From positions 1-43,098 of the forward strand of contig NZ_CALWJM010000035.1 in assembly GCF_944381005.1 (NCBI RefSeq): DNA of 43,098 bases. The letters are read 5' to 3'. The stretch's first letter is position 1; every line of letters begins with the position of its first letter. This stretch comes from an uncultured Butyricicoccus sp. Lineage in GTDB: Bacteria > Bacillota > Clostridia > Oscillospirales > Butyricicoccaceae. The notes under the pieces are model-generated. The model ran no database searches. It saw only the letters and a list, made by a program, of their open reading frames with translations, and was not told the DNA's origin. This document shows, in pieces, positions 1-6,822 of this stretch. The position numbers were made by a program, and so were the translations under genes.

Positions 1-81
1 GATTACGGCATCTGCGGCGACCTGTTCAAGGTAGTTCCGCTGATGATTGACGCAATCCGCGCAGCAAAGGAAAGCAAGTAA
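1..81 (+). CDS. etfA: Electron transfer flavoprotein alpha subunit, C-terminal end (partial)
   Basis: The window opens inside an open frame that ends at the TAA at 79-81. The 26 visible residues begin DYGICGDLFKVVP, which matches the conserved C-terminal end of EtfA (usually DYGIVGDLFKVVP, part of the FAD-binding domain). EtfA pairs with EtfB to carry electrons to acyl-CoA dehydrogenases; in Clostridia the EtfAB-Bcd complex reduces crotonyl-CoA and bifurcates electrons to ferredoxin. The start and most of the protein lie outside the window, so the rest of a bcd-etfB-etfA operon is only inferred. A strong terminator follows 20 bases later, so this is the last gene of its operon. Confidence 0.85.
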   Translation, partial: DYGICGDLFKVVPLMIDAIRAAKESK

Positions 82-100
82 GTCTGAATGGTATCAGCAA

Positions 101-131
101 ATCCCCCGTGCTATGCACGGGGGATTTTTTT
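101..131 (+). terminator. Rho-independent terminator after etfA
   Basis: An 11-bp perfect stem (ATCCCCCGTGC with GCACGGGGGAT) around a 3-nt loop is followed by a run of seven T. It closes the etfA transcript. Confidence 0.93.
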
Positions 132-186
132 GTATCTATTTTGTTTCAGAAATGGTTGGAAATGCAACTAGTTTTCACTTTCCTTC

Positions 187-900
187 TCAGGACGTTTCCC
201 GTCCATGCCGCTGCCCGCAGATGGGGCACAGCGGCCGCCTTGCGTCAATCATTTCGTGCAGGGCATCGAGCGCGTCGGACAGGCTGCCAACGCGGTCAAT
301 CAGGCCGCAGGCGACCGCCTCATCACCCGACACAATGGTGCCGGTATCGGCGGACAATTCGGCGGTTTCCATCATCATACGGGTAAATTCTTTTGCCGAA
401 ACCTGACTGTGTGCCGTGATAAAGCCCACAATGCGTTCTTGAATTTTCTGGAAATAGGTGTACGTCTGGGGGGATGCAATGACCGTCCCACTCATGCGTA
501 CCGGATGGATGGTCATGGCGGCAGAAGGCGCGATAAAAGAGCGCTTGGCGGCGACGGCGAGCGGCACACCGATGGAGTGTCCACCGCCCAGAACCAAGGA
601 AACCGTGGGTTTTCTCATGCCGGCAATCAGTTCGGCAATGGCAAGACCGGCTTCCACGTCACCGCCGACCGTGTTGAGCAGTATCAGTAAACCGTCGATT
701 TCGTCGGACTCCTCGACGGCGGTGATTTGTGGGATAATGTGTTCATATTTTGTGGTTTTGGTCTGCTGAGGGGCTTCCATGTGGCCTTCGATTTGCCCCA
801 CGATGGTGATAGAATGAATCACGCCGCGACCAGTGCGCGCCGTAACCGAACCGGTCTGCGTGATGCTGTTTCCCGTGGGGGTGTCTTTTTCGTGTTCCAT
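187..900 (-). CDS. tepA: ClpP/crotonase-fold serine protease, TepA (translocation-enhancing protein) family
   Basis: This 237-residue protein has a ClpP-like fold. A GGHSIG segment places the likely nucleophile at Ser109, and an IHPVRM segment places the likely catalytic His at 132. LILLNTVGGDVEAGLAIAE at about 72-90 is the usual ClpP/TepA oxyanion-strand region. It has no signal peptide and no SppA-type repeat, which fits the cytosolic TepA group described in Bacillus as aiding protein export. The substrate here is unknown. The start is set at 900 because GGAGG lies 8-12 bases upstream of that ATG; an ATG 13 codons further out has no such site. The gene stands alone on the minus strand and its upstream region is the DnaA-box stretch. 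I saw no convincing -35/-10 pair for it. Confidence 0.82.
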   Translation of the reverse strand: MEHEKDTPTGNSITQTGSVTARTGRGVIHSITIVGQIEGHMEAPQQTKTTKYEHIIPQITAVEESDEIDGLLILLNTVGGDVEAGLAIAELIAGMRKPTVSLVLGGGHSIGVPLAVAAKRSFIAPSAAMTIHPVRMSGTVIASPQTYTYFQKIQERIVGFITAHSQVSAKEFTRMMMETAELSADTGTIVSGDEAVACGLIDRVGSLSDALDALHEMIDARRPLCPICGQRHGRETS

Positions 901-1048
901 AAAAATAAGCCTCCTTTGTGTTGCCGCATCGGGCGGCACGCGCGAAATTTTGCAAGGTCAATTTGTATTCTGTGCATTTTGAGTCGGTTTTACGCTCTGT
1001 ATACCCATATTTTTTATGATTTTAGGCACAAATTATAATCTACATAGA

Positions 1049-1080
1049 GTTATCAACAATGTCCACAGAGTTATCCACAG
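1049..1080 (+). repeat. 32-bp DnaA-box repeat, copy 1
   Basis: The unit consists of TTATCAACA, then ATGTCCACA directly behind it, then a 3-base gap and TTATCCACA. This copy differs from copy 2 at two adjacent bases in the gap (GAG instead of AGG). An extra box, TTATCCACC, and an inverted TTGTCCACA follow only after this copy. Confidence 0.9.
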
Positions 1081-1169
1081 TTATCCACCGCGCTGTGGAC
1101 AAGCCAAGTTTACACAGGGTAATCGAAAAAACAGCAATATCCGTGGATTTTCGCGGGCGATAACCAAAC

Positions 1170-1201
1170 GTTATCAACAATGTCCACAAGGTTATCCACA
1201 G
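1170..1201 (+). repeat. 32-bp DnaA-box repeat, copy 2
   Basis: It has the same box order as copy 1 and starts 121 bases downstream of it. It ends with the perfect box TTATCCACA at 1192-1200. Confidence 0.9.
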
Positions 1202-1301
1202 ACCACCTGAGCGGTTGTGCGCAAAAAATTATACATGAGGTAATGATTTCGTGGGAATGTACCCAAAAAAGTGGCCGTTCGACAGCAATCCTCAACGCAG
1301 G

Positions 1302-1333
1302 GTTATCAACAATATCCACAAGGTTATCCACAG
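1302..1333 (+). repeat. 32-bp DnaA-box repeat, copy 3
   Basis: It starts 132 bases after copy 2 and differs from it by one base (ATATCCACA instead of ATGTCCACA), which brings the middle box closer to consensus. It ends 85 bases before the -10 of the BTAD gene. Confidence 0.9.
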
Positions 1334-1414
1334 TTGTGCACAGCAAGGCTGTTGAAAAAAACAAATATTTTGTAAAAAAAAATCGGCCGCCCACTGGTGT
1401 ATAGGCGTGAGATA

Positions 1415-1423
1415 TGGTATAGT
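1415..1423 (+). promoter_or_regulatory. Extended -10 promoter of the BTAD regulator gene
   Basis: TGG-TATAGT is a good extended -10 element. The -35 position (about 1395-1400) is poor. The start of transcription would be near 1430, giving a leader of about 85 bases to the chosen start codon. The DnaA-box cluster lies directly upstream. Confidence 0.5.
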
Positions 1424-1513
1424 TATATTTATAAAGAGGATGCCGGGAGCCGACATAGAATGTACCCAAACCAGTCGCCGGCCGGCACACTGTTGGAAAC
1501 GGAGAATATGCGT

Positions 1514-2734
1514 ATGCCTATGGTGGAAGTTCGCGCATTGGGACGATTTGAAATCTATGTGGATGACCAGTTGGTCAGTGGACAGATTGGCAGGTCCAAA
1601 AAACTCAAGCATCTGGCTGAGTATCTGATTTTGAATCATCATCGCGCCGTGCCCAATGACGAAATTATCGAGGCGCTTTGGCCAAATGAAGAAAGCAAAA
1701 ATCCACGCAATGCACTGAAAATTCTGGTGCATCGACTGCGCACAACGCTGGCCGCTGGCGGTGCCCCGCAAGACATGGAATTTATCATTGCACGGCAGCG
1801 GTCGTGCCGCTGGAATCCGGCGCTGGACTGCATTTACGATTTTGAACACTTTGAGGCACTGTGTACCGCAGGGCTTTCCGGTCGTGCCAGCGAGGAAACC
1901 GCCCGCGTACGCCTGCTCGATGCGTGCAAGATGTATCATGGCCGGTTTATGTCCGACGCAAGCGGTGAAGTTTGGGTTTCTGCACCCGAAATTCGGATGC
2001 ACACCTATTATCTGCGCGCGGTCAATCGGCTGATTGAGATTTTACATGCGCGCGGACAGTTTGACCTCATCATCCAGTTGTGCCGTCAGGCGTTGACGAT
2101 TGACCAGATGGATGAAAACATCAACCGTCAGTTGATTTTCGCGCTGGCTGAGAGCGGCCGCAATCAGGAGGCCATCCAGCATTATAACCAGATTACCGAG
2201 TTATATTACAGCCAGCTTGGCGTGCAGCCTTCGGAAGAATTGCGCGGACTGTATCACCGCATTGCAGCGGTAGAACGCAAGGTCGGCGCGGATATCGACT
2301 CGATTAGCGCCGATTTGCGTGAAAGCGATGCCCAGCCGGGCGCGTTTGTGTGTCCCTATGAGATTTTCAAGGATATTTACCGCTTGCAGGCGCGCAGCTT
2401 GGCGCGCTATGGCGGACGCGCCTTTGTCGCCCTGCTGACCGTGACCGACAACCGCGTGTGCCAGCCCGAAAGCAAAACACTTGCCAAGGTGATGGAACGT
2501 CTGATGGAGAGCGCACGCCTGTCGCTGCGCCGCGGTGACATGATTGCGCGGTACAGTCCGGCACAGTTGGTTATTTTGCTGCCCACGGTTACTTATGATA
2601 TGGGGCAAATGGTGTGCGAGCGCCTGACGCGCAACTTTAAGCGCGAAAATCCGTCGATGAACGTGGCGATTTCGTACAATCTGCGCCCGATGGAGCCGCC
2701 GCGCGACAAAGAAAAAGAAGAATATCCGATGTAA
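1514..2734 (+). CDS. Winged-helix/BTAD transcriptional regulator with a degenerate GGDEF-like C-terminal domain
   Basis: This is a protein of about 406 residues in three parts. Residues 1-100 form an OmpR/SARP-type winged helix (VRALGRFEIYVDD, then RNALKILVHRLRTTL as recognition helix). Residues 105-255 form the BTAD helical repeat domain. Residues 290-395 resemble a nucleotidyl-cyclase/GGDEF domain, in which the active-site loop expected as RYGGDEF reads RYSPAQL and is followed by VILLPT. The missing acidic residues argue against c-di-GMP synthesis, so a sensing role is more likely. GTG at 1397 and ATG at 1460 are in frame further up. I prefer ATG 1514 (or 1508), because GGAG lies at 1501-1504 and the domain starts here. 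The target genes are unknown. The gene sits alone between the DnaA-box cluster and a terminator. Confidence 0.75.
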   Translation: MPMVEVRALGRFEIYVDDQLVSGQIGRSKKLKHLAEYLILNHHRAVPNDEIIEALWPNEESKNPRNALKILVHRLRTTLAAGGAPQDMEFIIARQRSCRWNPALDCIYDFEHFEALCTAGLSGRASEETARVRLLDACKMYHGRFMSDASGEVWVSAPEIRMHTYYLRAVNRLIEILHARGQFDLIIQLCRQALTIDQMDENINRQLIFALAESGRNQEAIQHYNQITELYYSQLGVQPSEELRGLYHRIAAVERKVGADIDSISADLRESDAQPGAFVCPYEIFKDIYRLQARSLARYGGRAFVALLTVTDNRVCQPESKTLAKVMERLMESARLSLRRGDMIARYSPAQLVILLPTVTYDMGQMVCERLTRNFKRENPSMNVAISYNLRPMEPPRDKEKEEYPM

Positions 2735-2770
2735 TACGGCGAACAATCGCCCGTTATCCGGAGCATCCAA

Positions 2771-2805
2771 ACGCCCTGCCAGTTTATCTGGCAGGGCGTT
2801 TTTTT
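2771..2805 (+). terminator. Rho-independent terminator after the BTAD gene
   Basis: The stem ACGCCCTGCCA pairs with TGGCAGGGCGT around a short loop and is followed by seven T. It has the CTGCC/GGCAG core seen in several other terminators in this window. Confidence 0.92.
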
Positions 2806-2919
2806 GCGGGCGCGCTGGCGCACGGCTGTTCGGGCAGAAAAATTACAATTTTTGACCGTTTTCGCTCGATTCTTTGCCGATTTAACGTGTTAGCGTTTAA
2901 GCAACTTCAAGTTATTCTA

Positions 2920-2948
2920 TTGAACCAGTATAAAAACTGTGCTAGAAT
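2920..2948 (+). promoter_or_regulatory. Sigma-A-type promoter of the first NSS gene
   Basis: TTGAAC and TAGAAT are spaced by exactly 17 bases, with TGC before the -10 (extended -10). The leader is about 36 bases. Confidence 0.8.
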
Positions 2949-2990
2949 AGAACCACGCGGTGTGATTCCGCAGAAGGGGTTAAAAAAACA

Positions 2991-4370
2991 ATGAAAGAAA
3001 GAGAAAAGTTTAGTTCCAGACTGGGCTTTATCCTCATTTCCGCAGGATGTGCCATCGGTCTGGGCAATGTGTGGCGATTCCCGTATATCACCGGTCAATA
3101 TGGTGGTGCGGCGTTCGTGCTCATTTACCTGTTGTTTCTGCTCATTTTGGGTCTGCCCATTATGGTCATGGAATTTTCGGTCGGCCGTGCCAGCCAGCTT
3201 TCGGCGGCGCGCTCGTTCCACGCCCTCGAACCCAAGGGCAGCAAATGGCATCTATATAGCTATGGAGCCATGCTGGGCAACTATTTGTTAATGGCGTTTT
3301 ATACCACGGTCGGCGGCTGGATGATTGCCTATGTGTATAAGATGGCCAAGGGCGAATTTGTCGGCGTTGACCCGACCTACATCACCGATTCGTTTAGCGT
3401 CATGCTGTCCAATCCGGTGTATATGGGCATTTGCATGGTTGTGACCGTGCTCATCTGCTTCGGCGTGTGCTCGTTCGGCCTGCGCAACGGCGTAGAAAAA
3501 ATCAATAAAATCATGATGGTGTGCCTACTGGGTATCATGATTGTATTGGTGTTCCGTTCGCTGACGCTGGAGGGCGCGGGCGAAGGTCTGAACTTCTACC
3601 TAAGACCGGATTTCTCCAAGCTGTTTGACGCACCGGGCGGCCTGTTTGAATCGGTATTTGCCGCAATGGGACAGGCATTCTTCACGCTGTCGCTGGGTAT
3701 CGGCGCGTTGGCAATCTTCGGTTCCTATATCGGCAAAGAGCGTTCTCTGACCGGCGAAGCCATTTCCATCACCGTTCTGGATACCTTTGTCGCCCTGATG
3801 TCCGGTCTGATTATCTTCCCTGCCTGCTCGGCGTTCGGGATTCAGGCCGATTCCGGCCCCAACCTGCTGTATGTGACCCTGCCCAACATCTTTAACAAGA
3901 TGGCAGGCGGCCGCATCTGGGGCACGCTGTTCTTTATCTTCATGGCAGCGGCAGCATTCTCGACCATCATTGCGGTGTTTGAGAACATCATTTCGTTCGG
4001 TATGGACTTGTGGGGCTGGAGCCGCAAAAAGACCATCATCTTTAACCTGTTCTTTGTGCTCCTCATCTCCATTCCCTGTATTTTGGGCTTTAACCTGTGG
4101 AGCGGGTTCCAGATTCCGCACGTTGGCAACATTCAGGATTTGGAAGATTTTCTGGTGTCCAACAACCTGCTGCCGCTCGGCTCGATGGTCTATCTGATTT
4201 TCTGCACCTCGCGTTATGGCTGGGGCTGGAAAAACTTCATTGCCGAAGCCGATGCTGGCGAGGGGCTGAAGTTCCCCAAGCAGCTTCGCGTATATTTCAC
4301 TTGGATTTTGCCCGCAATCGTATTTTTTATTTTCATTATGGGCTATATTCAGAAATTCGGTGCAAATTAA
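2991..4370 (+). CDS. Neurotransmitter:sodium symporter (NSS/SNF) family amino acid transporter, copy 1
   Basis: This 459-residue membrane protein has the NSS hallmark in TM1: ISAGCAIGLGNVWRFPYI at about 17-34, with the unwound GNVWRFPY segment that binds Na+ and substrate. About 12 hydrophobic segments follow, the usual number for bacterial LeuT/TnaT-like carriers. It should import an amino acid, probably aromatic, branched or tryptophan-like, together with sodium; the substrate cannot be read from sequence. AAGGGG lies 11 bases before the ATG. The second NSS gene follows 81 bases later and is a close paralogue. A hairpin lies between them. The family call is firm, the substrate open. Confidence 0.93.
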   Translation: MKEREKFSSRLGFILISAGCAIGLGNVWRFPYITGQYGGAAFVLIYLLFLLILGLPIMVMEFSVGRASQLSAARSFHALEPKGSKWHLYSYGAMLGNYLLMAFYTTVGGWMIAYVYKMAKGEFVGVDPTYITDSFSVMLSNPVYMGICMVVTVLICFGVCSFGLRNGVEKINKIMMVCLLGIMIVLVFRSLTLEGAGEGLNFYLRPDFSKLFDAPGGLFESVFAAMGQAFFTLSLGIGALAIFGSYIGKERSLTGEAISITVLDTFVALMSGLIIFPACSAFGIQADSGPNLLYVTLPNIFNKMAGGRIWGTLFFIFMAAAAFSTIIAVFENIISFGMDLWGWSRKKTIIFNLFFVLLISIPCILGFNLWSGFQIPHVGNIQDLEDFLVSNNLLPLGSMVYLIFCTSRYGWGWKNFIAEADAGEGLKFPKQLRVYFTWILPAIVFFIFIMGYIQKFGAN

Positions 4371-4387
4371 CCCATATCGCATCAATC

Positions 4388-4416
4388 AAACGCAGGGGCG
4401 TTGCACCCCTGCGTTT
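4388..4416 (+). terminator. Hairpin between the two NSS genes (weak terminator or attenuator)
   Basis: An 11-bp perfect stem (AAACGCAGGGG with CCCCTGCGTTT) has a 7-nt loop, but the tail is only GTGTTTG. Read-through into the second NSS gene is therefore likely, with partial stopping. Confidence 0.6.
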
Positions 4417-4451
4417 GTGTTTGACGAAACCGTTTAAGGAGGAAACCGTTC

Positions 4452-5828
4452 ATGCAAAACCGCGAAACCTTTGGTTCACGCCTGGGTTTTATCTTAATTT
4501 CAGCCGGCTGCGCCATCGGTCTGGGCAATGTCTGGCGATTCCCCTATATTACCGGAAAATACGGCGGTGCAGCGTTTATCCTGCTCTATCTGGCATTTTT
4601 GCTGCTGTTTGGTATTCCGGTCATGACGATGGAATTTTCGGTCGGCCGTGCATCCCGCCGGTCGATTTCGCGTTCGTTTCATGAGCTGGAGCCAGCGGGC
4701 AGTAAATGGCATTGGTGGAGCTATTTTGGCATTGCCGGAAACGTCATTCTGATGATGTTCTATACCACGATTGCCGGTTGGATGTTTATTTACTTTGTTA
4801 AGTACGTCAACGGCTCATTTTCCAGCATGACCGCTCAGCAGGTCGCCTCAGCGTTCGACAACATGACCGGCAATGCCGGTTTGACCGTGCTGGCGATGGC
4901 GGTCACGGTTGCGATTGGCTTCGGTGTTTGTTCACTGGGCGTCAAGGAGGGCGTAGAAGCGGTCAATAAAAAGATGATGGCGCTGCTCATTGTGCTGATG
5001 GCAGTGCTTGCCATTCGCGCCATCACACTGGACGGCGCACAGGCTGGCCTGCAATACTTCCTCATTCCCGATTTCAGCAAGATTACCGAAAACGGTGTGT
5101 GGAACGTCATGTACCAAGCCATGAGTCAGGCATTTTTCACCCTGTCGGTCGGTATGGGCGGCATGGCGATTTTCGGTTCGTATATCGGCCGTGAACGCTC
5201 GCTGCTGGGCGAGTCCATCAACGTGGCAGCCCTCGACACCTTCGTTGCCCTGTGCTCCGGCCTGATTGTCATTCCGGCTTGCTTCGCCTTTGGCGTAGAC
5301 CCCGGTTCCGGCCCTCCGCTTATCTTTATCACCCTGCCGGGTATCTTTGACAAGATGCCGGGTGGACGGCTGTGGGGTGCGCTGTTCTTCCTGTTTATGA
5401 TTTTTGCCGCGATGTCCACGGTTATCGGTGTCATGGAAAATATCATCTCGTGTTTTACCGACCTGTTCCCCAAGCTGTCGCGCAAAAAGATGTGCCTGAT
5501 AGGCGCCATTGGAATTTTTGTGCTGTCCCTGCCCGCCGTGCTGGGCTTCAACCTGTGGAGTCATGTGCAGCCGCTGGGCGGCACCATTCTGGATTTTGAA
5601 GATTTTCTGGTATCCAACAACATTTTGCCGATAGGCTCGTGCATCTATGTGTTGTTCTGCTGCTTAAAGAGCGGCTGGGGCTGGAAAAACTTCATGGCAG
5701 AGGCCAACAGCGGCACCGGACGCAAGTTCCCCAACTGGGCGCGCACCTATTGTACGGTGGTTATTCCGATTGCGATTGTTGTGATTCTGATTATGGGCTA
5801 TGTTACCAAGTTCATGCCCGCCGCATAA
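4452..5828 (+). CDS. Neurotransmitter:sodium symporter (NSS/SNF) family amino acid transporter, copy 2
   Basis: This is a 458-residue paralogue of the upstream gene. The first 60 residues are nearly identical (both share GSRLGFILISAGCAIGLGN-like sequence and NVWRFPYITG), and the segment DFEDFLVSNNxLPxGS near the end is kept. The middle differs more, for example around residues 110-135, which could change the substrate. AAGGAGG lies directly upstream of the ATG. I see no promoter of its own in the 81-base gap, so it is probably co-transcribed with copy 1 through the weak hairpin. It encodes a sodium-coupled amino acid importer of unknown substrate. Confidence 0.93.
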   Translation: MQNRETFGSRLGFILISAGCAIGLGNVWRFPYITGKYGGAAFILLYLAFLLLFGIPVMTMEFSVGRASRRSISRSFHELEPAGSKWHWWSYFGIAGNVILMMFYTTIAGWMFIYFVKYVNGSFSSMTAQQVASAFDNMTGNAGLTVLAMAVTVAIGFGVCSLGVKEGVEAVNKKMMALLIVLMAVLAIRAITLDGAQAGLQYFLIPDFSKITENGVWNVMYQAMSQAFFTLSVGMGGMAIFGSYIGRERSLLGESINVAALDTFVALCSGLIVIPACFAFGVDPGSGPPLIFITLPGIFDKMPGGRLWGALFFLFMIFAAMSTVIGVMENIISCFTDLFPKLSRKKMCLIGAIGIFVLSLPAVLGFNLWSHVQPLGGTILDFEDFLVSNNILPIGSCIYVLFCCLKSGWGWKNFMAEANSGTGRKFPNWARTYCTVVIPIAIVVILIMGYVTKFMPAA

Positions 5829-5833
5829 AATGA

Positions 5834-5878
5834 AAAAAACCGAAGTCCTGCCAAAGCTTGGCAGGACTTCGGTTTTTT
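5834..5878. terminator. Bidirectional terminator between the NSS genes and the convergent TIM-barrel operon
   Basis: A long stem (CCGAAGTCCTGCC with GGCAGGACTTCGG) is flanked by A-run and T-run, so it can end transcripts from both sides. It has the CTGCC/GGCAG core. Confidence 0.92.
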
Positions 5879-5879
5879 G

Positions 5880-6776
5880 TTATCCAATGAGTCCAATCTG
5901 CTGTAAATAGTGCAGATTCTTTTTTGCCTTTTCATAGGCCTGTTCGGTCGTGCAGTTGGGCACATCCTGTTCAATGATGCCGATTCCTTCAAAGTGCAGT
6001 TCTTCCAACAGGTCTTTGAACGCGACATAATCAATAATGCCGTCGGGCAAATCGCACATCACGTCCTGCCCTTCTGGGTCACCGGGCGCTAAATGCTCCT
6101 CCAGAATCCGGCGGCGCACCGCGCCGTTGACGTTTTTGAAGTGCAGATAGGGAATCTGGTCGGCGTATTTGCGCATAAAGTCCAAAGCGCAGCGGTCGCC
6201 CGCCTGCCAGCTTCCGTTGACCACGGCATAATGGCCGGTGTCGAAGCACAGTTTTAACTGGCTGTCCTCCATAATCCGCACCAGTTCGGCTTCGGTTTCA
6301 ATCAAGGTTTTGTTGTGCTGATGGAAAACGGTCTCAATGCCGTACTGTTCGCGGGTAAACTGCCCCATCTCGCCGAACATGGCATAATAGCGCGTCCAGT
6401 CGTCGGCAGTGAGCTGCTGTTTGAACTCGCCATAATAGCCCATTGGGGAACCGTCCATCGTGACCAGATACTTGGCATCAAACGCGGTCAGCCGCTTGCA
6501 CAGCGCGTCCACCCGCTCGCGCGCGTCGGCAAATGAACGCATATTGGCAAACTCATAGCACGCCGTACCCGCGCAGATGGTCAGCCCGCGGCGGCTCAGT
6601 TCGTCGCGCAACTGCCCTACGTCGGTCGGCAGATAGCCGTCCGGCCCCATTTCGAGCGCCTTGTAACCGCCTTCGGCGGCCTCATCCAGAAAGACATTCC
6701 ACGGAGTTTTAGACGGTGTGCCGTCTGCCCACCACACGCCCCACGAACAGGGCGCCGTACCGATTGTTACCTGCAT
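5880..6776 (-). CDS. IolE-like TIM-barrel sugar (phosphate) isomerase/epimerase, copy 1
   Basis: This 298-residue protein is of the xylose isomerase-like TIM-barrel (AP endonuclease 2) superfamily. It opens with TIGTAPCSWGVWWADGTPS, resembling the start of inosose dehydratase IolE. Likely metal ligands are in the strand ends: the Glu of GIETVFHQHNKT, the FDTGHY segment, the His of YLHFKN and the Glu of IGIIEQDVP. The reaction is not assignable: isomerase, epimerase and dehydratase all occur in this family. The start at 6776 has AAGGAAGG upstream; the longer frame is an unlikely extension. It is the last gene of the kinase-regulator operon, 46 bases after the response regulator. A close paralogue lies at 39569-40468. 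Confidence 0.82.
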   Translation of the reverse strand: MQVTIGTAPCSWGVWWADGTPSKTPWNVFLDEAAEGGYKALEMGPDGYLPTDVGQLRDELSRRGLTICAGTACYEFANMRSFADARERVDALCKRLTAFDAKYLVTMDGSPMGYYGEFKQQLTADDWTRYYAMFGEMGQFTREQYGIETVFHQHNKTLIETEAELVRIMEDSQLKLCFDTGHYAVVNGSWQAGDRCALDFMRKYADQIPYLHFKNVNGAVRRRILEEHLAPGDPEGQDVMCDLPDGIIDYVAFKDLLEELHFEGIGIIEQDVPNCTTEQAYEKAKKNLHYLQQIGLIG

Positions 6777-6822
6777 AGAAGTTCCTTCCTTTCTGTGTCT
6801 AAACGCCGCAGCGCGGCGGGAT

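Larger units (their letters stand above)
1049..1342. promoter_or_regulatory. Cluster of DnaA boxes not adjacent to dnaA
   Basis: Perfect consensus boxes TTATCCACA lie at 1071-1079, 1192-1200 and 1324-1332. One-mismatch boxes are TTATCAACA at 1050-1058, 1171-1179 and 1303-1311, TTATCCACC at 1081-1089, ATATCCACA at 1312-1320, and TTGTCCACA on the minus strand at 1094-1102. Two-mismatch boxes ATGTCCACA lie at 1059-1067 and 1180-1188, and TTGTGCACA at 1334-1342. This is far above chance for a 300-bp stretch. DnaA-ATP binds such sites, so roles as an origin, a DnaA-titration site (like datA or the Bacillus DnaA-box clusters) or a DnaA-controlled promoter are possible. No dnaA or dnaN is in view. 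Confidence 0.88.
901..1513. other. Gene-free stretch holding a DnaA-box cluster and AT-rich tracts
   Basis: This 613-base gap separates divergent genes. From 901 to about 1040 it holds the tepA leader and AT-rich sequence. From 1049 to 1342 it holds the DnaA-box cluster. From about 1346 to 1383 there is an A/T-rich tract (TTGAAAAAAACAAATATTTT and following), and from 1411 to 1436 a second one overlapping the promoter of the BTAD gene. Apparent reading frames here lack ribosome binding sites and family resemblance, so I call none of them genes. Confidence 0.7.

Noticed and set aside
1049..1333. CRISPR array
   Set aside because: Only three units with gaps of about 90-100 bases, no cas genes, and the repeat content is DnaA boxes.
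1110..1490. Minus-strand open frame of 126 residues running through the DnaA-box region
   Set aside because: It lies across the box repeats and the promoter, has no ribosome binding site and its sequence is made of translated repeats.
1049..1513. Firm assignment as the chromosomal origin oriC
   Set aside because: No dnaA, dnaN, recF or rpmH is nearby and essential genes to the right are on the minus strand. It stays a hypothesis within the DnaA finding.
2838..2853. AAAAAT-TACAATTTTT-type inverted repeat upstream of the first NSS gene
   Set aside because: Short A/T repeat away from the promoter core; likely chance.
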